DNA from: Rubrobacter_D sp963840835
GTDB taxonomy: Bacteria > Actinomycetota > Rubrobacteria > Rubrobacterales > Rubrobacteraceae
DNA: 64,000 nt
Direction: 5' to 3'
NCBI GenBank assembly: GCA_963840835.1
Contig: CAWJAM010000006.1
Span: forward strand, 434,001 to 498,000
The position numbers and the translations under genes are program-made. The notes below the pieces were generated by a model. It was not told the origin of the DNA. It ran no database searches and worked only from the letters and a program-made list of their open reading frames with translations. Of this stretch, positions 24,010 through 32,310 are shown piece by piece. The stretch's first letter is position 1. Every line of letters begins with the position of its first letter.

Positions 24010-24332
24010 GGATACGACCTTCCTGTTTGTTTAACGCAAGGGTTTCTACGAAACTGAAGATACTATGGATCTTGCCGCGAGGTTGTCCTCGACCGACCAG
24101 GGCCCGGGGCAGCTCATCGTGGAGCCGATGTGCAGGAGGTTTGGGCCATGCATCATTGGGTACTATTGCTGTGTGAGGACGTACCTTCGAGGAGGAGGTA
24201 GGGACTGATGGTCAGCGTAGCCTGACAAAGAGCACTCTGTCAGTTCGAGTCCACGGCATAACATCGTCGCACAGACCGTAGAAGCTCGAAGATCAGCGCA
24301 TTAATGCTTCGCACAATCAGGAGGTTCTGCCA
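24010..24332. other. Intergenic region, nothing recognised
   Basis: No supported frame, hairpin or repeat family. It contains the unseen promoter region of the DUF3105 gene. Confidence 0.5.
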
Positions 24333-24758
24333 ATGGAACCGTCTATCCTCTCACTTCTTCCGCCGTTGTCGCGATCGGTCTGGCTATCGCCACCAGACGA
24401 ATACTGCTGTCGCTGGGGATCGGGATCGTCCTCGGAGCGCTGATGTACAGCCAGTGGGATATCCTCGCCAGCGTCTCTCTTATCGCCGAGGTGGCGGGAG
24501 GCCTGATCATCGCCGAAGGCGCCATCGCAGAGGAGATGTACATCCTCGCATTCGTTGTGATGCTCGGAATACTGACGTCCTTCATATACATCTCTGGCGG
24601 ACTCCTGGCCTTCTCCGAATGGGCGATCACGAAGGTTCGTACACGCTTCCAGGCGCAGCTGGTCCCTTACGTCCTTGGGCTCGTCATCTCCGGCTCCTCG
24701 ACGGTGGCCCTGACCCGCTCCTCGGTCACGTTCCGCTCCACCATATCTTCGAGCGCGT
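24333..24758 (+). pseudogene. NhaC-type Na+/H+ antiporter, N-terminal remnant
   Basis: ATG 24333 opens EPSILSLLPPL; after a shift near 24370 the text continues VAIGLAIATRRILLSLGIGIVLGALMYSQWDILAS and MYILAFVVMLGILTSFIYISGGLLAFSEWA, which are NhaC-family transmembrane helices. The similarity ends at about 24720 (LVPYVLGLVISGSSTVALT), roughly the first quarter to third of a 450-550 residue antiporter. The rest is absent. Confidence 0.65.
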
Positions 24759-24903
24759 GAGGCAGGAACGTAAACCGCCCGGGCTCACGACGGTCTCCTT
24801 CGGTCTGGTTTTGATCTCCCCGATCCATTCTGGCTCCAGTGCCACAGCAGGCTTCCCTGGCTATGCTTCGACGCGATCCGGTTGGTTGCCTGTCCGTGGC
24901 TGG

Positions 24904-25374
24904 TTATCTACTCTCCTCCCACTCCAGCGACCAGTCGGGACCTGGGGGTTGCTCCCAGCGCCAGATCAGGTCTCGCCCCTCCTTCTCACGGCGCAATCCC
25001 TTTCGTCGGATCAAGGTCCTCAAGAATTCCAGACGTTCCGTCATGTACCCGTCCGTGTCGTAGAAGACCACACCGTCCAGGGCGATGTCCAGGTACAGGT
25101 CAGGCAGACCCGCCGTGAACTCCTCAGGCGTCTTTGCCAACAGGCTAGCCTCCCCACGATGGAGAGGTGGCACCATTTTCTTGAGCCTGAAAGAGCGCTC
25201 CAACGTCCGCTTTGGCAGGTCGCGGGCTACAACCAGAAAGTCCCAGTCGCTGCCCTCGCGTGCCTCGCCGCGCGCCCTGGAACCGAACAACACGGCGGCC
25301 ACTAGTTCATCGCCCAGCCCCTCTCTCAACCCCGATACGATGCTTTCCGGTATATCCAACCCTGTGAGCGCCAC
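24904..25374 (-). CDS. Nucleotidyltransferase (MNT/KNTase-like), 156 aa
   Basis: A minimal nucleotidyltransferase domain: VAAVLFGSRARGEAREGSDWDFLVVA provides the GS...DxD metal site. The third carboxylate lies in LYLDIALDGVVFYDTDGYM. Such domains AMPylate partner toxins (MNT-HEPN pairs) or act alone. Start ATG 25374 lies three bases after the stop of the preceding unknown gene, so they are co-transcribed. The partner is not HEPN-like, which makes the pair unusual. Confidence 0.82.
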   Translation of the reverse strand: MALTGLDIPESIVSGLREGLGDELVAAVLFGSRARGEAREGSDWDFLVVARDLPKRTLERSFRLKKMVPPLHRGEASLLAKTPEEFTAGLPDLYLDIALDGVVFYDTDGYMTERLEFLRTLIRRKGLRREKEGRDLIWRWEQPPGPDWSLEWEESR

Positions 25375-25377
25375 TTC

Positions 25378-26106
25378 CTACACACCCCTATGACGTGCAG
25401 GCTCAGCCCTGGCCTCCGGCGCCACGAGGGGTTTCCCCATCGGGGCGACTTCCACCTCGCGTGATTCGTCCCACTTCCACCGTCCACTAACGGAGACCTG
25501 CGGCATCATCTGGTGAACCATCTCCTCGCCCCGCGTCATCGCCACCAGGGCCATCCCGAGGCGAATCGGGGTCATCTCGCCTGTCGCGTCCAACAGGACC
25601 TCTTCGCGCCCGTAGTCCATTCCTTCGAGTTCCGATAGCAGATTCTCGAAGCGCGAGAAGGAGTTCCCGATCACTGGCGTGCCTTCCCGCACCATCAATC
25701 CTGACTCCCAGACGCAGTTGACGTGCGACCACATCACTTCGTAGCCTCCCGAACGTTTCCTCTCCGCCTTACTCCTGACGGGCATCAAATAAGGATGGGC
25801 CTGTTTCGGCATGGAGCCGAGCTCGATCATCGGCAAAGCTCCGAGCGACTGAGTTGTTGCCGAGGCAGTAGCGGGCGACAGAGCCGAGATGTTCGGCACA
25901 CCTTCGTAAGGAAATTGAAGAACGCTTTTCTTGGCAAATGGGGAGACCCTTCCCACGACCCTTTCCCACAGTTGCTCAAGGTACTCTTTCCCGCCAAGTA
26001 CGAAGAACTCTAGCGTTTCGCAGAGATATTCCTCCACCATTGCCGGTTTCTTGCCAGCGGATTGCACCCCGGCGGGCGGCGCCCAGAGTGGACCGTCGTA
26101 GCTCAT
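25378..26106 (-). CDS. Unrecognised protein next to the nucleotidyltransferase, 242 aa
   Basis: No family recognised. Features seen: WAPPAGVQSAGKKPAMVEEY near the start, a central SHVNCVWESGLMVREGTPVIGNSFSRF, and an acidic-basic C-terminus ending EARAEPARHRGV. No signal peptide or membrane helix. It is coupled to the nucleotidyltransferase gene (three-base gap), so it may be its substrate, partner or antitoxin. The frame may extend upstream of ATG 26106. Confidence 0.6.
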   Translation of the reverse strand: MSYDGPLWAPPAGVQSAGKKPAMVEEYLCETLEFFVLGGKEYLEQLWERVVGRVSPFAKKSVLQFPYEGVPNISALSPATASATTQSLGALPMIELGSMPKQAHPYLMPVRSKAERKRSGGYEVMWSHVNCVWESGLMVREGTPVIGNSFSRFENLLSELEGMDYGREEVLLDATGEMTPIRLGMALVAMTRGEEMVHQMMPQVSVSGRWKWDESREVEVAPMGKPLVAPEARAEPARHRGV

Positions 26107-26180
26107 GTCAGTAGTTCCAACGTGTGCCCGGAAGTGGGGCCTCGAGAGCCACCCTCCGGCAGGATAGCCGCCTATAGAGA

Positions 26181-26450
26181 CTAGTCTCGATTTCGCATCT
26201 CGCGCACGGCCGCCGATCCGCTGTAGCCAGAACCTTCCAATCGGCGCCGTGTGTCATCTTGTAGTTGGATAGCCCGTTGGACTTCTGGGCGGGTGGAGAT
26301 GTCTCCCTTCTTGCGCTCTGGCAGCCGGTGGAGATAGCGAAGCTCCAGTTCCTCGCGGATGAAATCCGGTATGCTCGTGCCGCTCTTGCCGGCACGTTTC
26401 TCCAGCTCGGCGATCAACTCTTGCGGCAGTTCCAGGGTCAGACGGGCCAC
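26181..26450 (-). CDS. VapB-like antitoxin without a toxin (decayed duplicate)
   Basis: GTG 26450 (after GGGAGGAG) opens ARLTLELPQELIAELEKRAGKSGTSIPDFIREEL, a ribbon-helix-helix DNA-binding fold. The C-terminal part KKGDISTRPE...AIQLQDDTRRRLEGSGYSGSAAVREMRNR is near-identical in pattern to the VapB at 27014-27277. No PIN gene follows; the next frame is unrelated. It looks like the surviving half of a duplicated vapBC pair. Confidence 0.72.
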   Translation of the reverse strand: MARLTLELPQELIAELEKRAGKSGTSIPDFIREELELRYLHRLPERKKGDISTRPEVQRAIQLQDDTRRRLEGSGYSGSAAVREMRNRD

Positions 26451-26493
26451 GACTCCTCCCTTCGCATTGTGAACATCATCGTACATGCGTCCC

Positions 26494-26572
26494 TCATCTC
26501 GCGCACCATTCCTCGCAGCCTTCGCAGGAGCCTGGGTCGATCTCGTCCGCGACCATGCGTACCTCTAGTCCT
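26494..26572 (-). pseudogene. Duplicate of the 3' end of csa1 (remnant)
   Basis: The minus strand reads RMVADEIDPGSCEGCEEWCAR then stop. The true csa1 tail at 27321 reads RMVADELDPGPCEGCEVWCSV. DNA similarity spans about 55 bases (for example TCGCAGCC and GCGACCATGCG in both). Each copy is followed downstream by a VapB gene. Confidence 0.72.
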
Positions 26573-26588
26573 TGACCTCGCGGGCTGT

Positions 26589-27017
26589 CTAAAGGTCCTT
26601 GAGGCTCAGCGCCCCGTCTTCGGCCGTGAGGCGGGAGAGCATCTTGCGGTCTGCTGTGATGAGGGGCATTTCGAGGGCTTGGGCCAGGGCGAGGAAATAG
26701 GCGTCGTAGACGGCGAGGTCGTGTTCCAGGCTGAGGGTTGCGGAAGTGATCAGGACGTCGAGATCGAACGGAATGATCGGGATCCCCAGACCTGGGAACA
26801 ACCGGAGAGCTTGTGGTATCTCCTCGGCGGATACCAGGGGTGAATATCGTAGCGCGTTCGTTAGCTCCAGTAGCAAGATATCCGGCGCGTGGAGCAGGAT
26901 CTCGGCCCGTCCATGAGCCTCCCGTAGATCCGCGGCTTTCTCGGAATCCTCTTCGCGGATGAACCACTTGACCGCGACTGAGGTGTCGAGGAGTGCGGCG
27001 CGGAACGGGTAACTCAA
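26589..27017 (-). CDS. VapC-type PIN-domain toxin, 142 aa
   Basis: PIN ribonucleases of VapBC modules cleave tRNA or rRNA when freed from antitoxin. LLDTSVAVKWFIREEDSE gives the first Asp; LLLELTNALRY the Glu; LEHDLAVYDAYFLALAQALEMPLITADRKML gives the remaining acidic residues (YDAYF, TADRK). The start overlaps the VapB stop by four bases (27014-27017), the usual coupling. Intact. Confidence 0.92.
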   Translation of the reverse strand: MSYPFRAALLDTSVAVKWFIREEDSEKAADLREAHGRAEILLHAPDILLLELTNALRYSPLVSAEEIPQALRLFPGLGIPIIPFDLDVLITSATLSLEHDLAVYDAYFLALAQALEMPLITADRKMLSRLTAEDGALSLKDL

Positions 27018-27277
27018 TAGATCCTGTCTCGCATCTCCCGCACGGCCTCCGACCCACTGTACCCTGAGCCTTCGTGACGACGCCGCATCTCGTCCTGAAA
27101 TTGAATGGCCTTCTTGAATTCAGGCCGATCCGAGATGTCCCCCCTACGCCCCCCGGAACGCAGATAGCTCCTGAGCGCCTCCCGCACCAACTCGCTCCTG
27201 CTCCTGTGCTCGGCTTTGGCGCGGGCGTCAACCTCTTCCAGGAACTCTTCCGGGACCGTAACCACAAAACGTGCCAT
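27014..27277 (-). CDS. VapB-type ribbon-helix-helix antitoxin, 87 aa
   Basis: ARFVVTVPEEFLEEVDARAKAEHRSRSELVREALRSYL is a CopG/RHH fold that binds the operator as a dimer. The tail GDISDRPEFKKAIQFQDEMRRRHEGSGYSGSEAVREMRDR should wrap the toxin. It lies 43 bases downstream of csa1, so the pair may be expressed with the cas genes. Confidence 0.9.
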   Translation of the reverse strand: MARFVVTVPEEFLEEVDARAKAEHRSRSELVREALRSYLRSGGRRGDISDRPEFKKAIQFQDEMRRRHEGSGYSGSEAVREMRDRIY

Positions 27278-27320
27278 GTTGATACCTTTCGTATATCGTT
27301 TGTGGTCATTGTACGCTTTT

Positions 27321-28174
27321 TCAAACCGAACACCACACTTCGCAGCCCTCGCAAGGGCCGGGGTCTAGCTCGTCGGCGACCATGCGCTGTTTTTCGTCCC
27401 TGATCTCGACGAACTCCATGCGCAGCTCGTCGCCCAGGGTCGTGAACTCGCGCTCTATGTGGAGGCGATCGTCTTCTATGGTCGCGTAGACGGTTACGCC
27501 CACGTCTACGCGGAATTCGTACACTGCCTCCAGCACGAGGGCGTAGCCGGCGAGGGTTAGGGGGTGAAAGTCTCTCTTTTCGTCGTTGAAGATGATGTTG
27601 AGGATGCAGGGCTCGCCGAGGTTGAGGAGGTCGGTGGAGAGGCGACGGGGCTGAGGAAGGCGCCGTCGAGCATGGCTCCGAGGGTTACGGGGAGTACCTG
27701 GGCGACGAGGGCGTCGGTCTTTATGCGGGGGAACTGGCCGAGGGTCTCGCGCAGACGGAACTCTATGGCGTCGGTCTCGTAGCTGACGAGGACGCGGGCT
27801 TCGGGGAGGTCCGGAGGTGGGAAATCCTGGATCTCCTGCATCGCTTCTTCGGTACGTCCGGCACCGCAGGCGTAGAGGATCTTTTTGGCGTGGACGGTCC
27901 AGTCGCGAAACGTATTGTGGAGCGCTCCACCCAAGAGCATCTTCTCGTTCGGCTCGGGGGTCACGTCGAGGACGCGCCTGGCGTAGACGTCGCGGCCAGT
28001 AGTGCAGTAGGCGTTTGCGACTTCGGAGAGGCCGAGGGGGACCTCGTACGGGGAGAGGAGCGGCGGGGAGGACCAGCTCCAGCCGCGCAGGGTGTCGTCC
28101 ACGCCGAGCTTGCGGGCGCGTGGGATGGTCCCGCGGAGGAGGCGTTTCTTCTCTTCTGCCGTTGGCATGAACAT
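27321..28174 (-). pseudogene. csa1: Cas4-family protein Csa1 (type I-A), one frameshift
   Basis: Csa1/Cas4a is an Fe-S nuclease-like adaptation factor of type I-A systems. ATG 28174 (after GGGAGG) opens MFMPTAEEKKRLLRGTIPRARKLGV, then LRGWSWSSPPL and LGLSEVANAYCTTGRDVYARRVLDV (first cluster Cys). A shift near 27640, in a run of four C, separates the middle from RRLSTDLLNLGEPCILNIIFNDEKRD and the tail DELDPGPCEGCEVWC, which holds the other cluster cysteines. The combined length is about 284 residues, full for the family. It may be functional if the missing base is a consensus error. Confidence 0.82.
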
Positions 28175-28178
28175 GGGA

Positions 28179-29004
28179 TCATCCTCCCGTGAGCACGTCG
28201 CCGCAGAAGCGGCGGTACTCGCAATCGGTGCAGCGTTTGCGGTGGGGGTCGGGCGGGGCAGGCGTTCGTTCTCGATGGAGGCGTGGAGCCCGGCCAGGAT
28301 CTTCTTTACGTGGGCGCGCATGGCGCTGGTTATGGGGACCTCCGAGGGCTCTCTTCACCGGGGTGAGGTAGACGAAGGCGCGGGTTACGGTGCCGCCGAA
28401 GGTGTGCTCGGCGAGCATGGCGTAGGCGGTGAGCTGGTACTTGTGGTGAAGACCGATCCCGCGCCATCTTGTACTCGACGGGGATGACCTCGTGAGGGGT
28501 GAAGATGACCATGTCGATCTTACCCCGCAGACCCAGATTCTCGGAATAAAGATCAACCCCGAACCTGCGCTCGCCCTCCTTTATGCCGTACGCCTTGAGT
28601 GTCCGGCGGGCCTCCTTCGTTGATGTCGTCTCGTGCTCCTCCTTGCCGAGGTCCATCTTGGCCGTTACAGGACGCTCCAGCGGCAGCGTGTAGCGGTAAT
28701 ACGGAATCCGAGGGCAATAGACGTGCTGCCTTATATCCGTCACGGTCAGCTCAAGCGGGCTCAACGATGATCTCTTCGCCAGGGCGAGGTCGCGGGTGCA
28801 GACGGGCTGCAAACGGATATCGCCTTCCTTCTTGCCCAGAGTTTTCTTCAGTCGCAGCATCAGTTCCTCGCGGCGGTTACGGTCGATGTCGCCGGCGAAG
28901 GCCGAGTACTGGATGCGGTCCAACCCATAGTCCTTGCACCGCTCCGAGACCTTGTGCCGGATGCGGTCATTCGGGATGTCGTAGATGAGGATGACGTATC
29001 CCAT
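28179..29004 (-). pseudogene. Cas2-Cas4 fusion, with frameshifts in the Cas4 part
   Basis: Residues 1 to about 80 are Cas2 (GYVILIYDIPNDRIRHKVSERC, YSAFAGDIDRN, IRLQPVCTRDLALAKRSS). Without a stop the frame continues into Cas4 (LELTVTDIRQHVYCPRIPYYRY, KIDMVIFTPHEVIPVEYKMAR: RecB-type nuclease with the Asp and ExK catalytic residues). A shift near 28470 moves to GLHHKYQLTAYAMLAEHTFGG; two more near 28350 and 28240 bracket MRAHVKKILAGLHASIENERL before the cluster end KRCTDCEYRRFC. Fusion of cas2 to cas4 is uncommon; cas4-cas1 fusions are the familiar ones. The fusion region itself is clean. Confidence 0.78.
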
Positions 29005-29005
29005 T

Positions 29006-29145
29006 TAGGCATCAGGCATCAGGCTACAGGTTTCAGGTCTTTGCTCGGGGCTGAAACGTGCGTGGGATTTACGCGGTCGAGTAAGTAGGTTCGGCTTCAG
29101 GCCCCCGGTGCTGCGCACTTGCTGAAGCCTGATGCCTGATGCCTC
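29006..29145. repeat. Inverted heptamer repeats inside the cas operon
   Basis: AGGCATCAGGCATCAGGCTA (29006 onward) is mirrored by CTGAAGCCTGATGCCTGATG near 29120-29143. They sit between cas1 and cas2-cas4 and could fold as a hairpin in the transcript, uncoupling the two genes. Confidence 0.75.
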
Positions 29146-29150
29146 CCCCA

Positions 29151-30153
29151 TCACCAGCTCCCCACGAACGGCTTGTACACGACCCCATCCCGCACGAAGG
29201 TCGCGACGCTCCTGGCCTGGATGTGGATGACGTTCTCTAAAGTGTGCTTCCTGCCCCTATGCGTTACCTTGACGGCCAGTCTTTCGCGGACCCTCTGTGC
29301 GGTGAGCTTGCGGGTCTTCTCGTCGAGCCTCTCGCCGTCCATCCCGACCTTGAAGCCCGTCCCCAGGGTGCCGAGGATTGCCCGGTCAACGATAGGTCCC
29401 CTGAACTCCTCGATGAGATCCAGGACGAGTGAGGGCTTGCCTGGGCGGTCGGTATGGACGTAGCCGCCGAAGGGATCCAGGCCCGCTCGGGTGGCGGCCG
29501 AGAGGACGCGATTGTAGAGGATGCCGTAACCATAGTTGAGCAGGGAGTTGACCAGGTCCGTGGCGCCCCGGCCCTCACGCCCCACGAAGTCGGGGACCAT
29601 CTGCTTTACTCCCTCCCAGTAGAGGGCAGCCCCTCGTCCCTCGGCGTTTAGAAGGGCGCCTCGCACCTCGTCCACGCAGTCGCCTTGTATCTCGGCGACC
29701 TGGGAAGCCAGCGTCTCTATCTTGTCCACCCGCTGGTAGAGGTAGTCGTAGACGGCGCGATCCGCACCCTTACGGTACTTTGGCGTAGTATTTGAGGTTG
29801 TTGGCCGCGCTCTTGAACTTCCCGGTCGCGAAGGCTTTGCCGAGGAGTACGCCGCGCAGGTCCCCGTAGGCCAGGAGCTGCGCCCGCCTGGTCTTGACCG
29901 TACCGCCGAGGTTGGGGGAGACGAGGCTAGCGTAGGGCGCCCCGGAGAAGCTCAAGAACTCAACAGGGATGCCGTTCTTGACGCACTCGTGGATCGCGGC
30001 CGCCGACACGGTCGCGGCCTCGGTGGAGACGATCACACGTTCTACCTCGAAGAAGGGCCGCTCGAAAACAACCTCGCCCTTCCTCTTGACCACCAGGCGC
30101 TCGCTCTTCTTGGAGACCGAGACCCCGAAACCTTCTACGAATACCTCGCCCAA
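29151..30153 (-). pseudogene. cas1: Cas1 integrase, one frameshift
   Basis: Cas1 integrates new spacers with Cas2. A TTG start at 30153 is preferred, giving GEVFVEGFGVSVSKKSERLVVKRKGEV and avoiding overlap with the WYL gene that stops at 30158. The frame breaks at AAAG near 29772; dropping one A joins NNLKYYAK to YRKGADRAVYDYLYQRVDKIE. The catalytic residues are present in the second half: Glu in LLNAEGRGAALYW, His in GGYVHTDRPGK, Glu in LDLIEEFR. The rest (SLLNYGYGILYNRV) is typical. Length about 334 residues. Confidence 0.85.
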
Positions 30154-30157
30154 AATC

Positions 30158-31187
30158 CTATCTGCCGGATCTATAGTCTTTACCGTCAAAAGGATTGTCC
30201 CAAAGAGTTCGGACACGGGGTGTCCGTTTCAAGGGCTGTGGTGGGATTACTCGTACTTTTTGAGGGTATCCTCGAGGAATGACGATGAGCTGTCTTTTCA
30301 GTTCGGGACCGCCGAGGACCTCGGCGTCCGGACCGAGGGCGGCGACTTCGCGCACGGTCCAGAACACCGAGGGGGTTCTACCCTCGATGATAGCGCCGCC
30401 GTCTTCCAGGCGTTCGATGGTTGCGCTGTCGTCGGGGATTATGGTCTTACCGTAGGCGGTGAATGCATTCCTGGATAGCCTGACCCTGGCTGGCTCGAAG
30501 GCGTGTCTGTGCGCCTCTGGGGCGAATTTATCCGGCAGTAGGCTGGCCTTGTGGATGCGGTTGATCCTGAACTCATTGACGCGATGCTCCTCACGTTCGT
30601 AGGCGAAGAGGCGGTGGGCACGCTGGACGTAGGCGACGCGTACGGGCTCGACGGTTCTCCAGCGTACGGAGTTGGAGCGGAGGCTAAAGTAGAGCACTCT
30701 GGCCTTCTGGGAGCGGTGGATAGCAAGGCGGAGCGTATCGATAATGTTTGGGTCCTCGGGAGGGTCGCTGGCCGAGTCGAGCGAGAACTCGATCTTGCCC
30801 GAATCCGCGAAGCGCAAGGCGCCATCTGGGATGGCTTCGCGCAACTTCTCCGCGGCGGATCTCAGATGATCGCCATACACAGGCTCTCTCTGCGCCAGGG
30901 ACTCCAGCACGCTCAGGGTGGCCAGCGCCTCGTAGTCTGCCGAGCGCAATACGTAGCGGCGAGCCGGAGAGCTCGTGGCGTCTGCCACTGTGCCGCACCC
31001 CGAACCCTTCCTCTCTCATGACCTCCAGCCAGCGCCTCACCGTGCGCTCATTACGCTGCACACCAGCCTCGGAGAGAACATCGACGAGTTCGCGGGTCGA
31101 CACCGGACCCTCGGAGAGAGATTTCAGCAAGACCAGAACGCCACGAACAGTCTGGAAACGCTCATCCACAACCCTCCCCTTTCGCAA
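30158..31187 (-). pseudogene. WYL-domain transcriptional regulator, one frameshift
   Basis: N-terminal winged helix (VRGVLVLLKSLSEGPVSTRELVDVLSEAGVQRNERTVRRWLEVMREEGFGV), then after a shift near 30985 the WYL part: DTLRLAIHRSQKARVLYFSLRSNSVRWRTVEPVRVAYVQRAHRLFAYERE. A C-terminal WCX-like extension completes about 340 residues. WYL regulators sense ligands or nucleic acids and are common beside CRISPR loci. Here it sits between the leader and cas1, pointing into the cas operon. Confidence 0.8.
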
Positions 31188-31453
31188 ACCCTGGTTACGA
31201 TCTGTAACAAGCCCGAAGTCGCGTCGTCAGCGTCCTGGGCAGCAGGACGTATTCTAGCTGCAAAAGCAAGAGATCACGCCCTTCGCAAACCCCCGAGGTC
31301 TACAGACAGAAACCACGCTTGCGAAACCTGGTTGCCGAAAAGCACCCGTGCTAGCATCTTGTAAGAAGCTCTATCCCTAGAAATAGCGGACCAGAACCTT
31401 GAAAACCGCCGAAAGAGTGGCGGATAATGTCCAGAACAAAGCGTCACAAGGTC
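31188..31453 (+). promoter_or_regulatory. Probable CRISPR leader
   Basis: The 266 bases between the WYL gene start and the first repeat hold no supported gene. The repeats end GAAAG on the right, the usual orientation for a leader on the left. No firm promoter could be assigned. Confidence 0.45.
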
Positions 31454-31634
31454 GGTCGCAGACCAACTCCCGCTAGATAGGGAACTGAAAGAATACTCGG
31501 GCTGCCGGATGAGGTTAGCGGTCGGGTCGCAGACCAACTCCCGCTAGATAGGGAACTGAAAGGCAATGTATACGAGCCGCTTGCCGCGCCGCCGAAGGTC
31601 GCAGACCAACTCCCGCTAGATAGGGAACTGAAAG
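31454..31634 (+). CRISPR. Short CRISPR array: three identical 38-bp repeats, two spacers
   Basis: Repeats at 31454-31491, 31525-31562 and 31597-31634 begin GGTCGCAGACC and end GGGAACTGAAAG and are identical to each other. Spacers are 31492-31524 (33 bp) and 31563-31596 (34 bp). The first spacer matches 46843-46876 in this window except for one missing T. The second has no match that I could find here. The adjacent adaptation genes suggest type I-A; no effector genes lie in the window. Confidence 0.95.
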
Positions 31635-31655
31635 CCAGCTTGCGGCGGCATGGAA

Positions 31656-31679
31656 AAGCCCCTCCCAAAGAAGGGGCTT
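31656..31679 (-). terminator. Intrinsic terminator of the DUF4926 gene
   Basis: AAGCCCCT and AGGGGCTT arms; on the minus strand the stem is followed by TTTT. It lies just beyond the last CRISPR repeat. Confidence 0.65.
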
Positions 31680-31706
31680 AAGCTACAATGGTGTTTTAAG
31701 AGATCG

Positions 31707-31929
31707 CTAGCTCAACGCGGCATAGCCGACGACCCTAGTAGAGCCGCCTTCGAGTACCTCCAGATCAACAAACCCCGCAGAAGTCCCGTCGTCTTTGGGA
31801 ATTTCGACATCCAGCATCCTGCCATCGTCCCACACCGTAGCGATCACCCCGCGATCGCCCCGACGGACATCCAGGGCGGGCACGTCCGGGTATCTCTACC
31901 GTATCGAGTTCGCGATATGTGGTAGTCAT
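31707..31929 (-). pseudogene. DUF4926-like small protein, one frameshift
   Basis: ATG 31929 opens TTTYRELDTVEIP; after a one-base shift near 31885 the frame reads DVPALDVRRGDRGVIATVWDDGRMLDVEIP and continues to GFVDLEVLEGG...YAALS. The pattern DVxxLRxGDRGxVxxVWDDG is characteristic of DUF4926. It follows a DUF6883 gene by 15 bases; the two families are often neighbours. Function not established; immunity or antitoxin roles have been supposed for such small acidic partners. Confidence 0.6.
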
Positions 31930-31944
31930 TTCCATGCATTGTAG

Positions 31945-32310
31945 CTATCTCGTAGAGAGATAGGCGGTAGTCACATGCGGACGATCCTTCTTGGGATCTA
32001 GTGCCCATCCCGTCAGTAGCGGTGCGATCCTTGGGCCTACCTCGAAGTCCGGTATGATTAGTTCCCACCTTCTGTACGTGCGGCCACCTCGCAACTGCGC
32101 CCCGATTTCCTCGATCGTTGCCCTTTCGAGTTGCTCGCGGATGAGCCGCATGGCTTTCTCCTCGTCGCCGCTTCCGAGCCCGAACACCCGCCTGAAGCCT
32201 TGGGCCTTGCCGCGGTCCACGAACAGGTATTCGGAGAACTTTCTCTGCTCTATCGTACCCCGGCGGAACCACTCGTGGTTAGGGCCACCCGGTTCGTCCG
32301 GACCCTTCAT
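31945..32310 (-). CDS. DUF6883-like protein, 121 aa
   Basis: FSEYLFVDRGKAQGFRRVFGLGSGDEEKAMRLIREQL, then GGRTYRRWELIIPDFEVG and DPKKDRPHVTTAYL, match the DUF6883 layout (N-terminal helix-turn with K-A-FR, closing RP-xVTAY strand). The family is small, cytoplasmic and often found in toxin/immunity neighbourhoods with DUF4926. ATG 32310 overlaps the stop of the tiny upstream frame by four bases. Confidence 0.65.
   Translation of the reverse strand: MKGPDEPGGPNHEWFRRGTIEQRKFSEYLFVDRGKAQGFRRVFGLGSGDEEKAMRLIREQLERATIEEIGAQLRGGRTYRRWELIIPDFEVGPRIAPLLTGWALDPKKDRPHVTTAYLSTR

Noticed and set aside
27321..27536. Separate 71-residue cysteine-containing gene
   Set aside because: It is the C-terminal part of csa1 after a frameshift; the upstream frame joins it through LNLGEPCILNIIF.
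30153..30216. Upstream ATG of cas1 (30216)
   Set aside because: Would overlap the WYL gene by about 59 bases and add residues unlike other Cas1 starts; TTG 30153 fits better.
31563..31596. Target for CRISPR spacer 2 in this window
   Set aside because: No matching stretch was found on either strand by eye.
31650..31925. Plus-strand frame of 91 codons after the CRISPR array
   Set aside because: Overlaps a terminator and the DUF4926 gene on the other strand; text is not protein-like.
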